This document shows, one piece after another, positions 1 to 7,452 of a stretch of DNA of 15,810 nt. This stretch comes from Gemmataceae bacterium. GTDB lineage: Bacteria > Planctomycetota > Planctomycetia > Gemmatales > Gemmataceae. The position numbers and the translations under genes are program-made. The DNA lies in assembly GCA_017853285.1 (NCBI GenBank), contig JAFMJU010000018.1:1-15810 (forward strand), read 5' to 3'. Numbering within the stretch: the first letter of the stretch is position 1; each line of letters starts with the position of its first letter. Below the pieces are notes generated by a model. It ran no database searches and was not told where the DNA came from. It saw only the letters and a list, made by a program, of their open reading frames with translations.

Positions 1-2
1 AT

Positions 3-1751
3 CCAAAAAGAGACAACAAGTTGCTCAATGTTCCGCTCCAAGGAATGAATGTGCGGAGGTTGACCACCAACAGGGGTGAGGCGGTTGTCATCCAGTCGCC
101 CAATAACCCGGTCGCTTTCGAGCGACTGGTGGATGATTCACTCAAGTCGATGCCCTCTGTCGCGCAGCGGTTGATCAATTTCAAGTCGACCCTCACCAAT
201 CGGCCGCGGGTGGAACAGGTACTGGAAGGTGGGCGTTGGGCCGTCGAGCACGGCCTTTACGAGGACTTCCTCAAACAGATAGGGGACACCGATCCCAAGG
301 TGGTGGCGTTGCCCCAGGCCCAAGCCTGGAAAAAGGTGGAGGGTTATCTAAAGGCTTCTCCTCCCTCTTCACCCCAGACAGAAGAGATAAAGGCGCGATT
401 TCCTTCTGCGCGCCAACGCGTCGATGGCGAATTTTGCACCATCCTTACCGAGGTGGACCCGCAAAGCCTTGCCCCGGTTCAGGATGCGGCCGCCATGGTG
501 GACAAGCAGGTTCGCTTGCTCTATGCCTGGTTTGCCCTCCAGGGGCAGGCCCTGCCGGCGTTGCAGCACAAATTGGTGTTGGTGGTTCTCGACAAGACTG
601 AAATGCCCAAGCTGGAAAACCGTTTCGACGATGTCCACGGTTACACCTCGCCGCAGATGGGGGGGTATTCCGTCATGTCCTTGCGGGATGTCGATCCGAA
701 ACTGCGCCAATTGTCCTCCCGCCTGGACCAGTACGCCCGGACCGGTTGGGACTTGAGGGGGCTCCGAAAGCTGGCGGATAAGTCGTATCCGAGCTTTTTG
801 GAAAACGGCCAGGTGAATTCCGGGAAGCTGGGCGAGGTTGCCTATGTTTCTTCCATGAATCTGCTCCGTGAGGCCCTGCAACAGGAGGAGCGCCGGGCTG
901 CCGCCGGGTTCATCGTCACCACTCAGGCCCTGCCCAGGTTGCTCGGCTTGGCTCCTTCTGTCCGTCCGCCCGCCTGGGTGGAGTACGGGCTGGGTTCCGA
1001 GTTTTCCACCTCGCCCGGCACACCCTGGATGGTGCTGGGTGGGGTCAATACCCTGCACCTGCCGGTTTTCAAGGAACTGGTCAAAACCAAGAAGCTGGAC
1101 AACCCGGAGGTGACTCTCCGCTCCGTGGTCACGGATGCTTATTTCCGCCGGGCCGCCGAGTTCCATCACGATAAGAACCTGCACAGCAAGGCCCGAGCGA
1201 CCGCCTGGGGGGTGACCCATTTCCTCCTGCACAAATATTCCGCGGATTTCGCCAAGTACATGGGTGAATTGAACAAGATGCCACGGGATATCGAATTGAC
1301 CGAGGAACAACTCTGGGGCTGTTTCCAACGTGCTTTCCTGCTGAACAAGGGCAAGACGGAGGCTCTCGCCCTGAAAGACCTGGCCGCGGAATGCGATGTT
1401 TATCTGCGCCAGGCCAAGGTGGAGGGAGAACGCATCTTCACGATGCTTCGACTGAGCCAGGAAGAACTTGGCCTTGAGAAGAATGCCTCCAAGGATGCGA
1501 GGGCCAATGCCATGCGCGAGGCGAATGGCACCCTGTTCAGCAGCAGCGCCATGATTCAGGAAGCCCAAAAGGCAGCCGCTGGCATCGGTTCAGGGGCTGG
1601 TGGCGGACCGGGTGGTGGCATGCCCGGAATGGGCGGAATGCCCGGGATGGGTGGTGGCATGCCCGGAATGGGTGGAATGCCCGGCGCTCCAGGAGGCCTA
1701 GGTGGCGGCGCTCCCGGATTGGGAGGAAGTGGTGGTGGCGGGGACCGCTGA
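3..1751 (+). CDS. Large hypothetical protein with Gly/Met-rich tail, 5' truncated by window edge
   Basis: I do not recognise a precise function. The reading frame is open from base 3 with no upstream stop. The in-frame TTG at 21 and ATG at 45 lack a well-spaced ribosome site, so the true start probably lies outside the window and this is the C-terminal part (about 582 codons). The visible part is mixed alpha/beta without membrane segments. It has no HExxH or other protease signature, though its general make-up recalls large planctomycete secreted or periplasmic proteins (impression only). The last ~55 residues are almost entirely Gly, Met, Pro and Ala, built on a GGMPGMGG pattern, and look disordered. 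The stop is 15 nt before the thioesterase start, so it may be the first visible gene of the + strand operon. Coding status is secure; function is unknown. Confidence 0.8.
   Translation, partial: PKRDNKLLNVPLQGMNVRRLTTNRGEAVVIQSPNNPVAFERLVDDSLKSMPSVAQRLINFKSTLTNRPRVEQVLEGGRWAVEHGLYEDFLKQIGDTDPKVVALPQAQAWKKVEGYLKASPPSSPQTEEIKARFPSARQRVDGEFCTILTEVDPQSLAPVQDAAAMVDKQVRLLYAWFALQGQALPALQHKLVLVVLDKTEMPKLENRFDDVHGYTSPQMGGYSVMSLRDVDPKLRQLSSRLDQYARTGWDLRGLRKLADKSYPSFLENGQVNSGKLGEVAYVSSMNLLREALQQEERRAAAGFIVTTQALPRLLGLAPSVRPPAWVEYGLGSEFSTSPGTPWMVLGGVNTLHLPVFKELVKTKKLDNPEVTLRSVVTDAYFRRAAEFHHDKNLHSKARATAWGVTHFLLHKYSADFAKYMGELNKMPRDIELTEEQLWGCFQRAFLLNKGKTEALALKDLAAECDVYLRQAKVEGERIFTMLRLSQEELGLEKNASKDARANAMREANGTLFSSSAMIQEAQKAAAGIGSGAGGGPGGGMPGMGGMPGMGGGMPGMGGMPGAPGGLGGGAPGLGGSGGGGDR
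1611..1685 (+). repeat. Two 39-bp tandem copies encoding Gly/Met-rich motif
   Basis: Two adjacent in-frame copies with a 39-nt period (from 1611 and from 1650) match almost exactly over about 36 nt, differing at a C/T position. They encode a 13-residue GGGMPGMGGMPGM-type unit in the tail of the first gene. Shorter GGMPGM echoes flank them. This looks like slippage-type expansion inside a coding region. Confidence 0.75.
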
Positions 1752-1766
1752 CCCCGTCCCTTCCTC

Positions 1767-2198
1767 ATGTCCAACCAATTTCTGGCCAGGCGCCGAGTTG
1801 AATTCTCCGATACCGACATGGCCGGTATCGCCCATTTCTCACGCTTTTTCCTTTGGATGGAACAGGCCGAACATGAGTTTCTTGAGAGCCGCGGCCTTCG
1901 CGTGGTTTTTGAGGACCAGGGCCACAAGCATGGGTTCCCCAGGGTCAGCGCCACTTGCGACTACCAAAAACCCGTCCGCTACCGGGACTGGTTGATCATC
2001 GCGGTCTTCCTTGAAAAAACCGGAAGATCTTCCCTGCAGTACCGTTTTGATTTCACGGTGGAGGGAGACCCCGCTCCGGTGGCTACCGGTCGCCTTTCCA
2101 CCTGCCTGTGCCAATTGACGGATGGGATGATGCGTTCGGTGCCCCTGCCCGATTGGATGCGCGCGCGCCTCGAATCCCCGGCCGGAAAGGCGGATTGA
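1767..2198 (+). CDS. Acyl-CoA thioesterase, hotdog fold (YbgC/4HBT family)
   Basis: A 143-aa protein of typical length for the 4-hydroxybenzoyl-CoA thioesterase/YbgC family, which hydrolyses acyl-CoA thioesters in the cytoplasm. The N-terminus carries the family signature FSDTDMAGIAHFSRFF; Asp17 sits where the catalytic Asp of the 4HBT group is expected, in the D-x-D-x-x-G-(I/V) pattern, followed by the long hotdog helix (FLWMEQAEHEFLESRG). There is no signal peptide. The ATG at 1767 has no clear Shine-Dalgarno sequence but gives the canonical N-terminus. It lies 15 nt after the previous gene and 3 nt before the prenyltransferase-like gene, so it probably belongs to the same transcript as the ABC transporter downstream. 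The family assignment is strong; the acyl substrate cannot be read from sequence. Confidence 0.9.
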   Translation: MSNQFLARRRVEFSDTDMAGIAHFSRFFLWMEQAEHEFLESRGLRVVFEDQGHKHGFPRVSATCDYQKPVRYRDWLIIAVFLEKTGRSSLQYRFDFTVEGDPAPVATGRLSTCLCQLTDGMMRSVPLPDWMRARLESPAGKAD

Positions 2199-2201
2199 CC
2201 C

Positions 2202-3167
2202 ATGAGCCAGGCCGGTTACCTGTTCCGCCTGAATGCGGAACTGGGCAAGCGGTTGGGTCGGTTGAAAAACCGCCAGGGCTCGGGGAACACCCCTGACCTC
2301 GGAAGTCACGCCGAATACCTGGCGAACCGCCAATTGCCCGAAGGTGGCTTTCCTGATCGCGAGGGGGAGCCTGACCTGTACTACACCGCCTTTGGCTTGC
2401 GGGGCATGGCGCTACTGGGAATCCTGGATCCGCGCCGGGCCACACGGGCCGGTGAATGGCTGGCGGCCCATCTGGCCTCGCAGGCCACCGTGGTGGATCT
2501 CCACGCGTTGGTCGAATCCTGCCTGCTGGTCAGCCTGGCCGGGGCGCCTGACCCCCTTTCATCCGCCTCCCCGGACTGGCAGGAGAGGCTGTCGGATCTT
2601 TTGCAGACATTCCGCACTTCAGATGGTGGATATGGCAAGGTGCCTTGGGCGACATCCGGCAGCACCTACCACAGTTTTTTGGTGGCCTTGACCCATCCGC
2701 TGATGGGCCGGCAATTTCCCGATGCGCAGGGGTTGTTGTCGTTTCTCGCGGGCCGCGAACGGCCTGACGGGGGCTGGGTGGAAGCGCCCGCCATGAGGAA
2801 AAGCGGAGCCAATCCCACCGCCGCGGCCCTTGGATTGCGCCAGATGCTGGATTCACCGCTCGACCATGCAAGGTTGGAGCAAACCGCTGTTTTCCTCGAC
2901 AGCCTTGCCGGCACAGATGGCGGGTACCGGGCCAACAGTTCCATACCGCTTTCCGATACCCTCTCCAGTTTCACAGTGGCCTGGAGCCTGGACCAGCACG
3001 GGCTTGCCGGGCGCATACGCGCTTCCGCCTTGGCCAGGTACCTCGAGATGGTCGCCCTTCCCGGCGGTGGATTCCGGGCCGGGGTTTGGGACTCAGGCGA
3101 CGATGTGGAATACACATTCTATGGTTTGGGCCTGTCGGCCCTGGTTCACGGAGCCGAAGGCCCATGA
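2202..3167 (+). CDS. Prenyltransferase/squalene-cyclase repeat (alpha/alpha-toroid) protein, probably not a zinc prenyltransferase
   Basis: This 321-aa protein has the repeats of the protein-prenyltransferase beta subunit/terpene cyclase toroid: PEGGF near 46, DGGYGKV near 131, PDGGW near 188, TDGGY near 238 and PGGGF near 287, each followed by a helical pair. The closest pattern is the Rab geranylgeranyl transferase beta subunit. In that family zinc is held by Asp, Cys (Asp+2) and His. Here Asp252 is kept, but the Cys position is Leu254 and the His position is Tyr304 (DDVEYTFYGLGL), so zinc-thiolate catalysis is unlikely. There is also no DxDD cyclase motif, signal peptide or membrane segment. 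The stop overlaps the ABC ATPase start in ATGA (3164-3167), implying translational coupling. It may bind a lipid or act as a scaffold for the transporter (inference). Confidence 0.8.
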   Translation: MSQAGYLFRLNAELGKRLGRLKNRQGSGNTPDLGSHAEYLANRQLPEGGFPDREGEPDLYYTAFGLRGMALLGILDPRRATRAGEWLAAHLASQATVVDLHALVESCLLVSLAGAPDPLSSASPDWQERLSDLLQTFRTSDGGYGKVPWATSGSTYHSFLVALTHPLMGRQFPDAQGLLSFLAGRERPDGGWVEAPAMRKSGANPTAAALGLRQMLDSPLDHARLEQTAVFLDSLAGTDGGYRANSSIPLSDTLSSFTVAWSLDQHGLAGRIRASALARYLEMVALPGGGFRAGVWDSGDDVEYTFYGLGLSALVHGAEGP

Positions 3168-3865
3168 GCACCGAAGGCCTCGTGGCGCGCGATGTTTTCC
3201 GGACATTCCCCGGTCCCGATGGCGGATTGCCGGTCCTGCGGGGAGCGGCCATCGACATGCTTCCCGGCGAGGCCGCCGCGATCATCGGTCCCTCGGGTTC
3301 AGGGAAAAGCACTTTCCTGCATCTTTTGGGCGCCCTGGACAAACCGGATTCCGGAACCATCCGTTTGGATGGGGTGAATCCGCTGGGTCTGGACGCCAAT
3401 GGTTTGGCAGATTACCGGAACCGGCAAGTGGGTTTTGTGTTCCAGGATCACCACCTGTTGCCCCAGCTCACGGTCCTCGAAAATGTGCTGGCCCCGGCTT
3501 GGGCCAACGGGGGAAGGGCGACTCCCGAGGTGGCTGCCCGCGCCAGGTTGCTATTGGATCGGGTGGGCCTCACGGGCCGGCTGGATCATTTTCCCGCCCA
3601 GCTTTCCGGAGGGGAACGCCAGCGGGCCGCCGTTGCGCGCTCACTGGTTCTGGCGCCCCGTCTGTTGCTGGCGGATGAACCAACCGGCAACCTCGACTCC
3701 CGCACCGCCTCGGAGGTGGGCGCCCTCTTGTTGGATTTGGGCACCGAAAAACCGTGCCGATTGCTGGTGGTCACCCACAGCTTGGAACTAGCCTCGCGCT
3801 TTCCCCGGGTTTATCGCATGGCCGAGGGCAAGCTCGTTCCTGCCGGGGATGGGATTTCATCATGA
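3164..3865 (+). CDS. ABC transporter ATPase, LolD/MacB/YbbA type
   Basis: A 233-aa nucleotide-binding subunit with all motifs intact: Walker A GPSGSGKST (42-50), Q-loop Gln94 in VFQDHHLLPQ, signature LSGGERQR (from 147), Walker B LLLADE (167-172) followed by PTGNLD, and switch His205 in VVTHS. The LADEPTGNLDS sequence and short length are typical of ATPases that pair with FtsX/MacB-fold permeases. These use ATP for mechanical work across the membrane (lipoprotein or lipid release, extrusion) rather than ordinary import. I chose the ATG at 3164 because it gives the canonical N-terminus and overlaps the previous stop by 4 nt; an upstream in-frame extension to 3086 lies inside the previous gene. 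It also overlaps the permease start by 4 nt, so the two should be partners. Confidence 0.95.
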   Translation: MSTEGLVARDVFRTFPGPDGGLPVLRGAAIDMLPGEAAAIIGPSGSGKSTFLHLLGALDKPDSGTIRLDGVNPLGLDANGLADYRNRQVGFVFQDHHLLPQLTVLENVLAPAWANGGRATPEVAARARLLLDRVGLTGRLDHFPAQLSGGERQRAAVARSLVLAPRLLLADEPTGNLDSRTASEVGALLLDLGTEKPCRLLVVTHSLELASRFPRVYRMAEGKLVPAGDGISS

Positions 3866-6800
3866 ATCCTGTCAAGGGCCAGGCGAACCAGGGAGGCGGG
3901 GGATTGTTCCGGTTAGCCCTCCGGGGATTGCGTTACCACTCGGGTGCCCATGCCGCCACGGCATTGGGCATTGCGGTTGCCGCCATGGTTTTGGCAGGCG
4001 CCCTTTTGGTGGGAGACGCTTTGCGGGCCGGCCTTAAGGAACGGGCCTTGGGCCGGCTTGGATGGGTGGACGCGGCGCTGTCCACTGTGAAGCCTTTCGG
4101 TCAGGATTTGGCCAATGCCCTGTTGCCGGATGCCAGGGCTACCCCAGCCTTGGCCCTTGCAGCGAATCTGCAATGGGCTGACGGCAACGGCCCTGGTCAG
4201 TCAGTGGGCCATGTGACAGTCATGGGGGTGCAGGACGGTTTTTTTGGCGGGGAAATACCCACCGGTTGGCCGGAAGAGGGGATCTGGCTTGGATCCGATT
4301 TGGGAGATCAGGCGGCGAGTCTGAAACCAGGTGACAAGGTAACTCTGCGGGTGGCCAAACCCGGGGGAGGCCCGCCCCGTGAATCGCTGTTGGGGCAGCA
4401 GGCGGCGGAGCAGGCGGTTCTGGAATGGGATCTGCCGGTGCGGGGTCGGATTGGCGAATCCATGGGCCGTTTTTCCCCCAGAAGTTCATTGGCTCCCTCA
4501 CGCTTGGTGGTGGTTCCGCTTGAGCGTCTGCAAAGCCGGCTCAATCTCCCGGGCAGGGCCAATACCTTGCTAGCCCGGGGAAATGCAGGGGATCTGAACC
4601 GGCAACTCACCCCCTTTTTGCGTCCGGAAGATTTTGGCTTGGCCATGCGCGGGCCAAGCGAACGGGCCCGGGATCAGGTTGCGCAAGCCAGGGCCACCCG
4701 CAATCCGCTTCCCCGCGCATTGCCGCGCTCGATTGCCAGCCAGGCGCTGGCTGGCGGGGAAGGGGACGACGAGAAAAAACTGGCGGCTTGGTACGGGGCC
4801 AATCGGCCCTACCTGCTGGTGGAAAGCAGCGGACTCTACCTGAGCCAGCAGGAGGAGGGCGCGGTGCTCCATGCCGCCGTAGGCATGGGGTTGGAAACGG
4901 CTCGCGTGCTCGTCCATCTGGCCAACCGCGTGGAATCTGCCAACCGAAAGGTTCCCTATTCGGTGGTGGCGGCGGTGGATGGACCAAACACCTTGTTGCC
5001 GGAGACGCCCGCTTTGGGTGCCGACGGAATCGCCCTTGTTGCCTACAAGGGGGCTCCCTGGGAAGGGCTAAAGGTTTCCGATCCGGTGCGACTGAACTAT
5101 TTCCCTGTCGAGGACACCACCCCACCAAGGGAGGCCCCGCCGGTAACCTTCCGTTTCGCCGGTATGGTCCGCCAGGAAGGCTTGGCAAATGACGCGGACC
5201 TTTCGCCCGCTTTTCCGGGAATCACGGACAAGCTCGACATGGCCAGTTGGCAGGCGCCTTTTCCCATCGATCTGAAGGCGATTTCACAAACGGACGAAAC
5301 CTACTGGCGTGACCATCGCGGGGCTCCAAAGGCATATATCTCACTAGAAAAGGGCAAGGAATTGTGGGGTGGCCGTTTCGGTGTGCTCACCTCCATCCGT
5401 TTGCGCGATCCCAAGGGGCGTCCGGTGGATCAATGGTTGGGAGAATTCCGCAGGTCTGTCCGCACTCTGCTGAACCCGGAAACCGCCGGCCTGATTTTCC
5501 GTCCCGCAAGGGAACAGGCTATTTTGGCCAGTGCCGGCAGCAGCGATTTTGGCGGACTTTTTTTGGGTTTTTCATCCTTTTTGCTGGTTTCCGGACTGTT
5601 ACTGGCATGGCTGCTGATGGGTTTGGGCTTGGAGCGCAGGCGCAGGGAATTTGGTGTCTTGGCCGCCACCGGATGGCGGCCTGGCATCATCCGGCGTTTG
5701 TTGTTGTGGGAACTGGGGCTGGTTGGCCTGGCCGGAGCGATCGTGGGAGCCTTGGCGGGTGCTTGGCTTGCTCCGCGAATGATATCCATCCTGCTGGCGG
5801 CGTGGCCGGATCCGGAACTGGCGCGCACCCTGCGGCCCGTTGTCAATCCTTTCAGTTTGCTGGTGGGCGCAGTCACGGCATGGCTGGCCGGATTGGCAGC
5901 GGCCTGGTTTTCGGCCCGAAAACTCGCCCGCGAAACTCCCCTGTCGCTTTTGCAGGGGGATGGCGCAACCGAAAGCGGCGCCGGTTGGGGCGGTGGAATC
6001 ACCATTCCATGGGTGTCTGTCGGTTTGCTGCTGGTGGGTGTGACCTTGCTTTCCGTTTCACCATGGCTTCCGCCCGGTGAACCCCAGGCCGGAGGTTTTT
6101 TCACGGCCGGTCTGGCCACCCTGTCCGGTGGGTTGGGGGTGGCGCGGAACATCCTGATTCGGGCCAGAAAATGGCCGGTGCAAACTCCGGATGGCGGTTC
6201 CCTTGCCCGCATGGCGGTGCGGAATGCTTCTCGCAATACCGGTCGCAGCATGCTCACATTGGGCCTGCTCGCCTTTGCATCCTTCCTGCTCGTGGCGGTG
6301 GAGGTTTTCCGCCGCCAGCCTCCCGGGGCTGATAAGGATGAAACCAACCCAAAAAGCCCGCTGGGCGGTTGTTCGTTGTGGGTGGAGCTGGATTTGCCAC
6401 TCTTTGAAAAGCCGGATGAACCGGCGGGGCGCCAAGGCTGGCTCGATGCCATCGAACGGCGTTTCGGAACCGATCCAGCCCGCGCCCGGGCAGAGAGGAC
6501 CAAAGCCGAGGCCCTTCTGGCGAAGTGTGCCTTTTTCCCTTTCCGGTTGTCCGGTGAGGATGATGCGGGCTGCCTGAACCTGTACCGCCCCGGCCAGCCC
6601 CGTGTTTTGGGGGCGCCGGAGAAGTTGGTGCGCGAGGGAGGCTTTCAATTCGCCACTAGTCTAGCCCCGAAAAATCCGTGGTCTCTTCTCGAGGATGAGG
6701 CGCTTCCTGTTCCGGCTGTGGTGGGGGAAGCCTCCGCCGTGCAATGGATTTTGAAGGGATCCCTAGGGAGCGAAGTGGCCTTGGGGGAAGGGCGCAAGGC

Positions 6801-7407
6801 ATTGATTTCAGGCTTGATGCATGACAGTCCCTTCCAATCCGAATTGGTGATGGGGGATGCTGCCTTCCGAAAGTTGTTTCCCGATCAAGATGGCTGGCGC
6901 ATCTTGCTGGTGCGCTGCCCCGAGGATCAAAAGCGGGCGGTGGCCGAAACCCTGCGGCTGGCATTGGCCGGTCAAGGTGCCGAGGTGGTGGAAACACGGC
7001 TGAGAGTCGCCCGTGCCCTGGGTGTAGAAAATACCTACCTGACAGTATTCCAGGCCCTCGGCGGCTTGGGATTGATATTGGGCACCGTGGGATTGGGCGT
7101 GGTGTTGCTGCGCGGGGTTTGGGAACGGCGCAAGGAATTGGCCCTGCTCGGAGCTATCGGATACAAGCCCGGGGATGTGGGCCGCCTACTACTGATTGAA
7201 ACCCTGGTGCTGTTGCTGGGTGGGCTGGGATTGGGTGTGACCAGCGCCCTGGTTGCCGTGGCTCCATATGCCACCAACCTGGCCGGGAATTGGTTGGGTT
7301 TGCTTATGCAGGTCCTGGCTTGCCTGGTAACCGGATTGGTGGCTGGGGCATTCGCTTGCAGGGCCGCCATGAAGGTGCCGCTGTTGGCCGGGTTGCGCTC
7401 CGAGTAG
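3862..7407 (+). CDS. Large FtsX/MacB-fold ABC permease, YbbP-like 10-TM layout
   Basis: This 1181-aa membrane protein is the partner of the preceding ATPase. The order I see is: TM1 about 31-51; a very large extracytoplasmic domain about 55-560; TM2-TM4 about 564-586, 617-637 and 663-684; TM5-TM6 about 714-732 and 743-765; TM7 about 796-815; a second extracytoplasmic domain about 817-1058; TM8-TM10 about 1062-1084, 1107-1130 and 1147-1166. Both halves carry the FtsX coupling motif after the domain (ERRRREFGVLAATGWRPG near 591 and ERRKELALLGAIGYKPG near 1088). This duplicated 10-TM arrangement matches E. coli YbbP (about 804 aa), but the first domain is much larger. The ATG at 3862 overlaps the ATPase stop (ATGA). 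It probably extracts or moves a hydrophobic molecule; the substrate is unknown. Confidence 0.9.
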   Translation: MNPVKGQANQGGGGLFRLALRGLRYHSGAHAATALGIAVAAMVLAGALLVGDALRAGLKERALGRLGWVDAALSTVKPFGQDLANALLPDARATPALALAANLQWADGNGPGQSVGHVTVMGVQDGFFGGEIPTGWPEEGIWLGSDLGDQAASLKPGDKVTLRVAKPGGGPPRESLLGQQAAEQAVLEWDLPVRGRIGESMGRFSPRSSLAPSRLVVVPLERLQSRLNLPGRANTLLARGNAGDLNRQLTPFLRPEDFGLAMRGPSERARDQVAQARATRNPLPRALPRSIASQALAGGEGDDEKKLAAWYGANRPYLLVESSGLYLSQQEEGAVLHAAVGMGLETARVLVHLANRVESANRKVPYSVVAAVDGPNTLLPETPALGADGIALVAYKGAPWEGLKVSDPVRLNYFPVEDTTPPREAPPVTFRFAGMVRQEGLANDADLSPAFPGITDKLDMASWQAPFPIDLKAISQTDETYWRDHRGAPKAYISLEKGKELWGGRFGVLTSIRLRDPKGRPVDQWLGEFRRSVRTLLNPETAGLIFRPAREQAILASAGSSDFGGLFLGFSSFLLVSGLLLAWLLMGLGLERRRREFGVLAATGWRPGIIRRLLLWELGLVGLAGAIVGALAGAWLAPRMISILLAAWPDPELARTLRPVVNPFSLLVGAVTAWLAGLAAAWFSARKLARETPLSLLQGDGATESGAGWGGGITIPWVSVGLLLVGVTLLSVSPWLPPGEPQAGGFFTAGLATLSGGLGVARNILIRARKWPVQTPDGGSLARMAVRNASRNTGRSMLTLGLLAFASFLLVAVEVFRRQPPGADKDETNPKSPLGGCSLWVELDLPLFEKPDEPAGRQGWLDAIERRFGTDPARARAERTKAEALLAKCAFFPFRLSGEDDAGCLNLYRPGQPRVLGAPEKLVREGGFQFATSLAPKNPWSLLEDEALPVPAVVGEASAVQWILKGSLGSEVALGEGRKALISGLMHDSPFQSELVMGDAAFRKLFPDQDGWRILLVRCPEDQKRAVAETLRLALAGQGAEVVETRLRVARALGVENTYLTVFQALGGLGLILGTVGLGVVLLRGVWERRKELALLGAIGYKPGDVGRLLLIETLVLLLGGLGLGVTSALVAVAPYATNLAGNWLGLLMQVLACLVTGLVAGAFACRAAMKVPLLAGLRSE

Positions 7408-7443
7408 AACAAGTGTTGGAAAAGATTGGGTCTCAAGCGAGTC

Positions 7444-7447
7444 GAGG
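7444..7447 (+). promoter_or_regulatory. Shine-Dalgarno site that fixes the start of the duplicated membrane protein
   Basis: GAGG at 7444-7447 sits 5 nt before the ATG at 7453. It favours this start over the in-frame TTG at 7426, which lacks a comparable site and would add a polar stretch before TM1. Confidence 0.6.
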
Positions 7448-7452
7448 CGAAG

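Noticed and set aside
369..1568. 399-codon open frame on the - strand opposite the first gene
   Set aside because: It is a GC-driven shadow of the + strand gene; its translation has no recognisable family and the + strand frame is continuous with the low-complexity tail.
1767..2198. Naming the thioesterase tesA because it sits near YbbAP-like genes
   Set aside because: TesA is an SGNH-fold periplasmic enzyme; this protein is a hotdog-fold protein without a signal peptide, so the resemblance is only in genomic context.
3754..3861. Longer N-terminus for the permease
   Set aside because: It would overlap the ATPase by about 110 nt; the ATG at 3862 gives the coupled ATGA junction and a normal short cytoplasmic start before TM1.
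5430..6503. 357-codon open frame on the - strand inside the permease
   Set aside because: It is Ser/Arg/Pro-rich with no motifs, and lies over the FtsX membrane segments that clearly code on the + strand.
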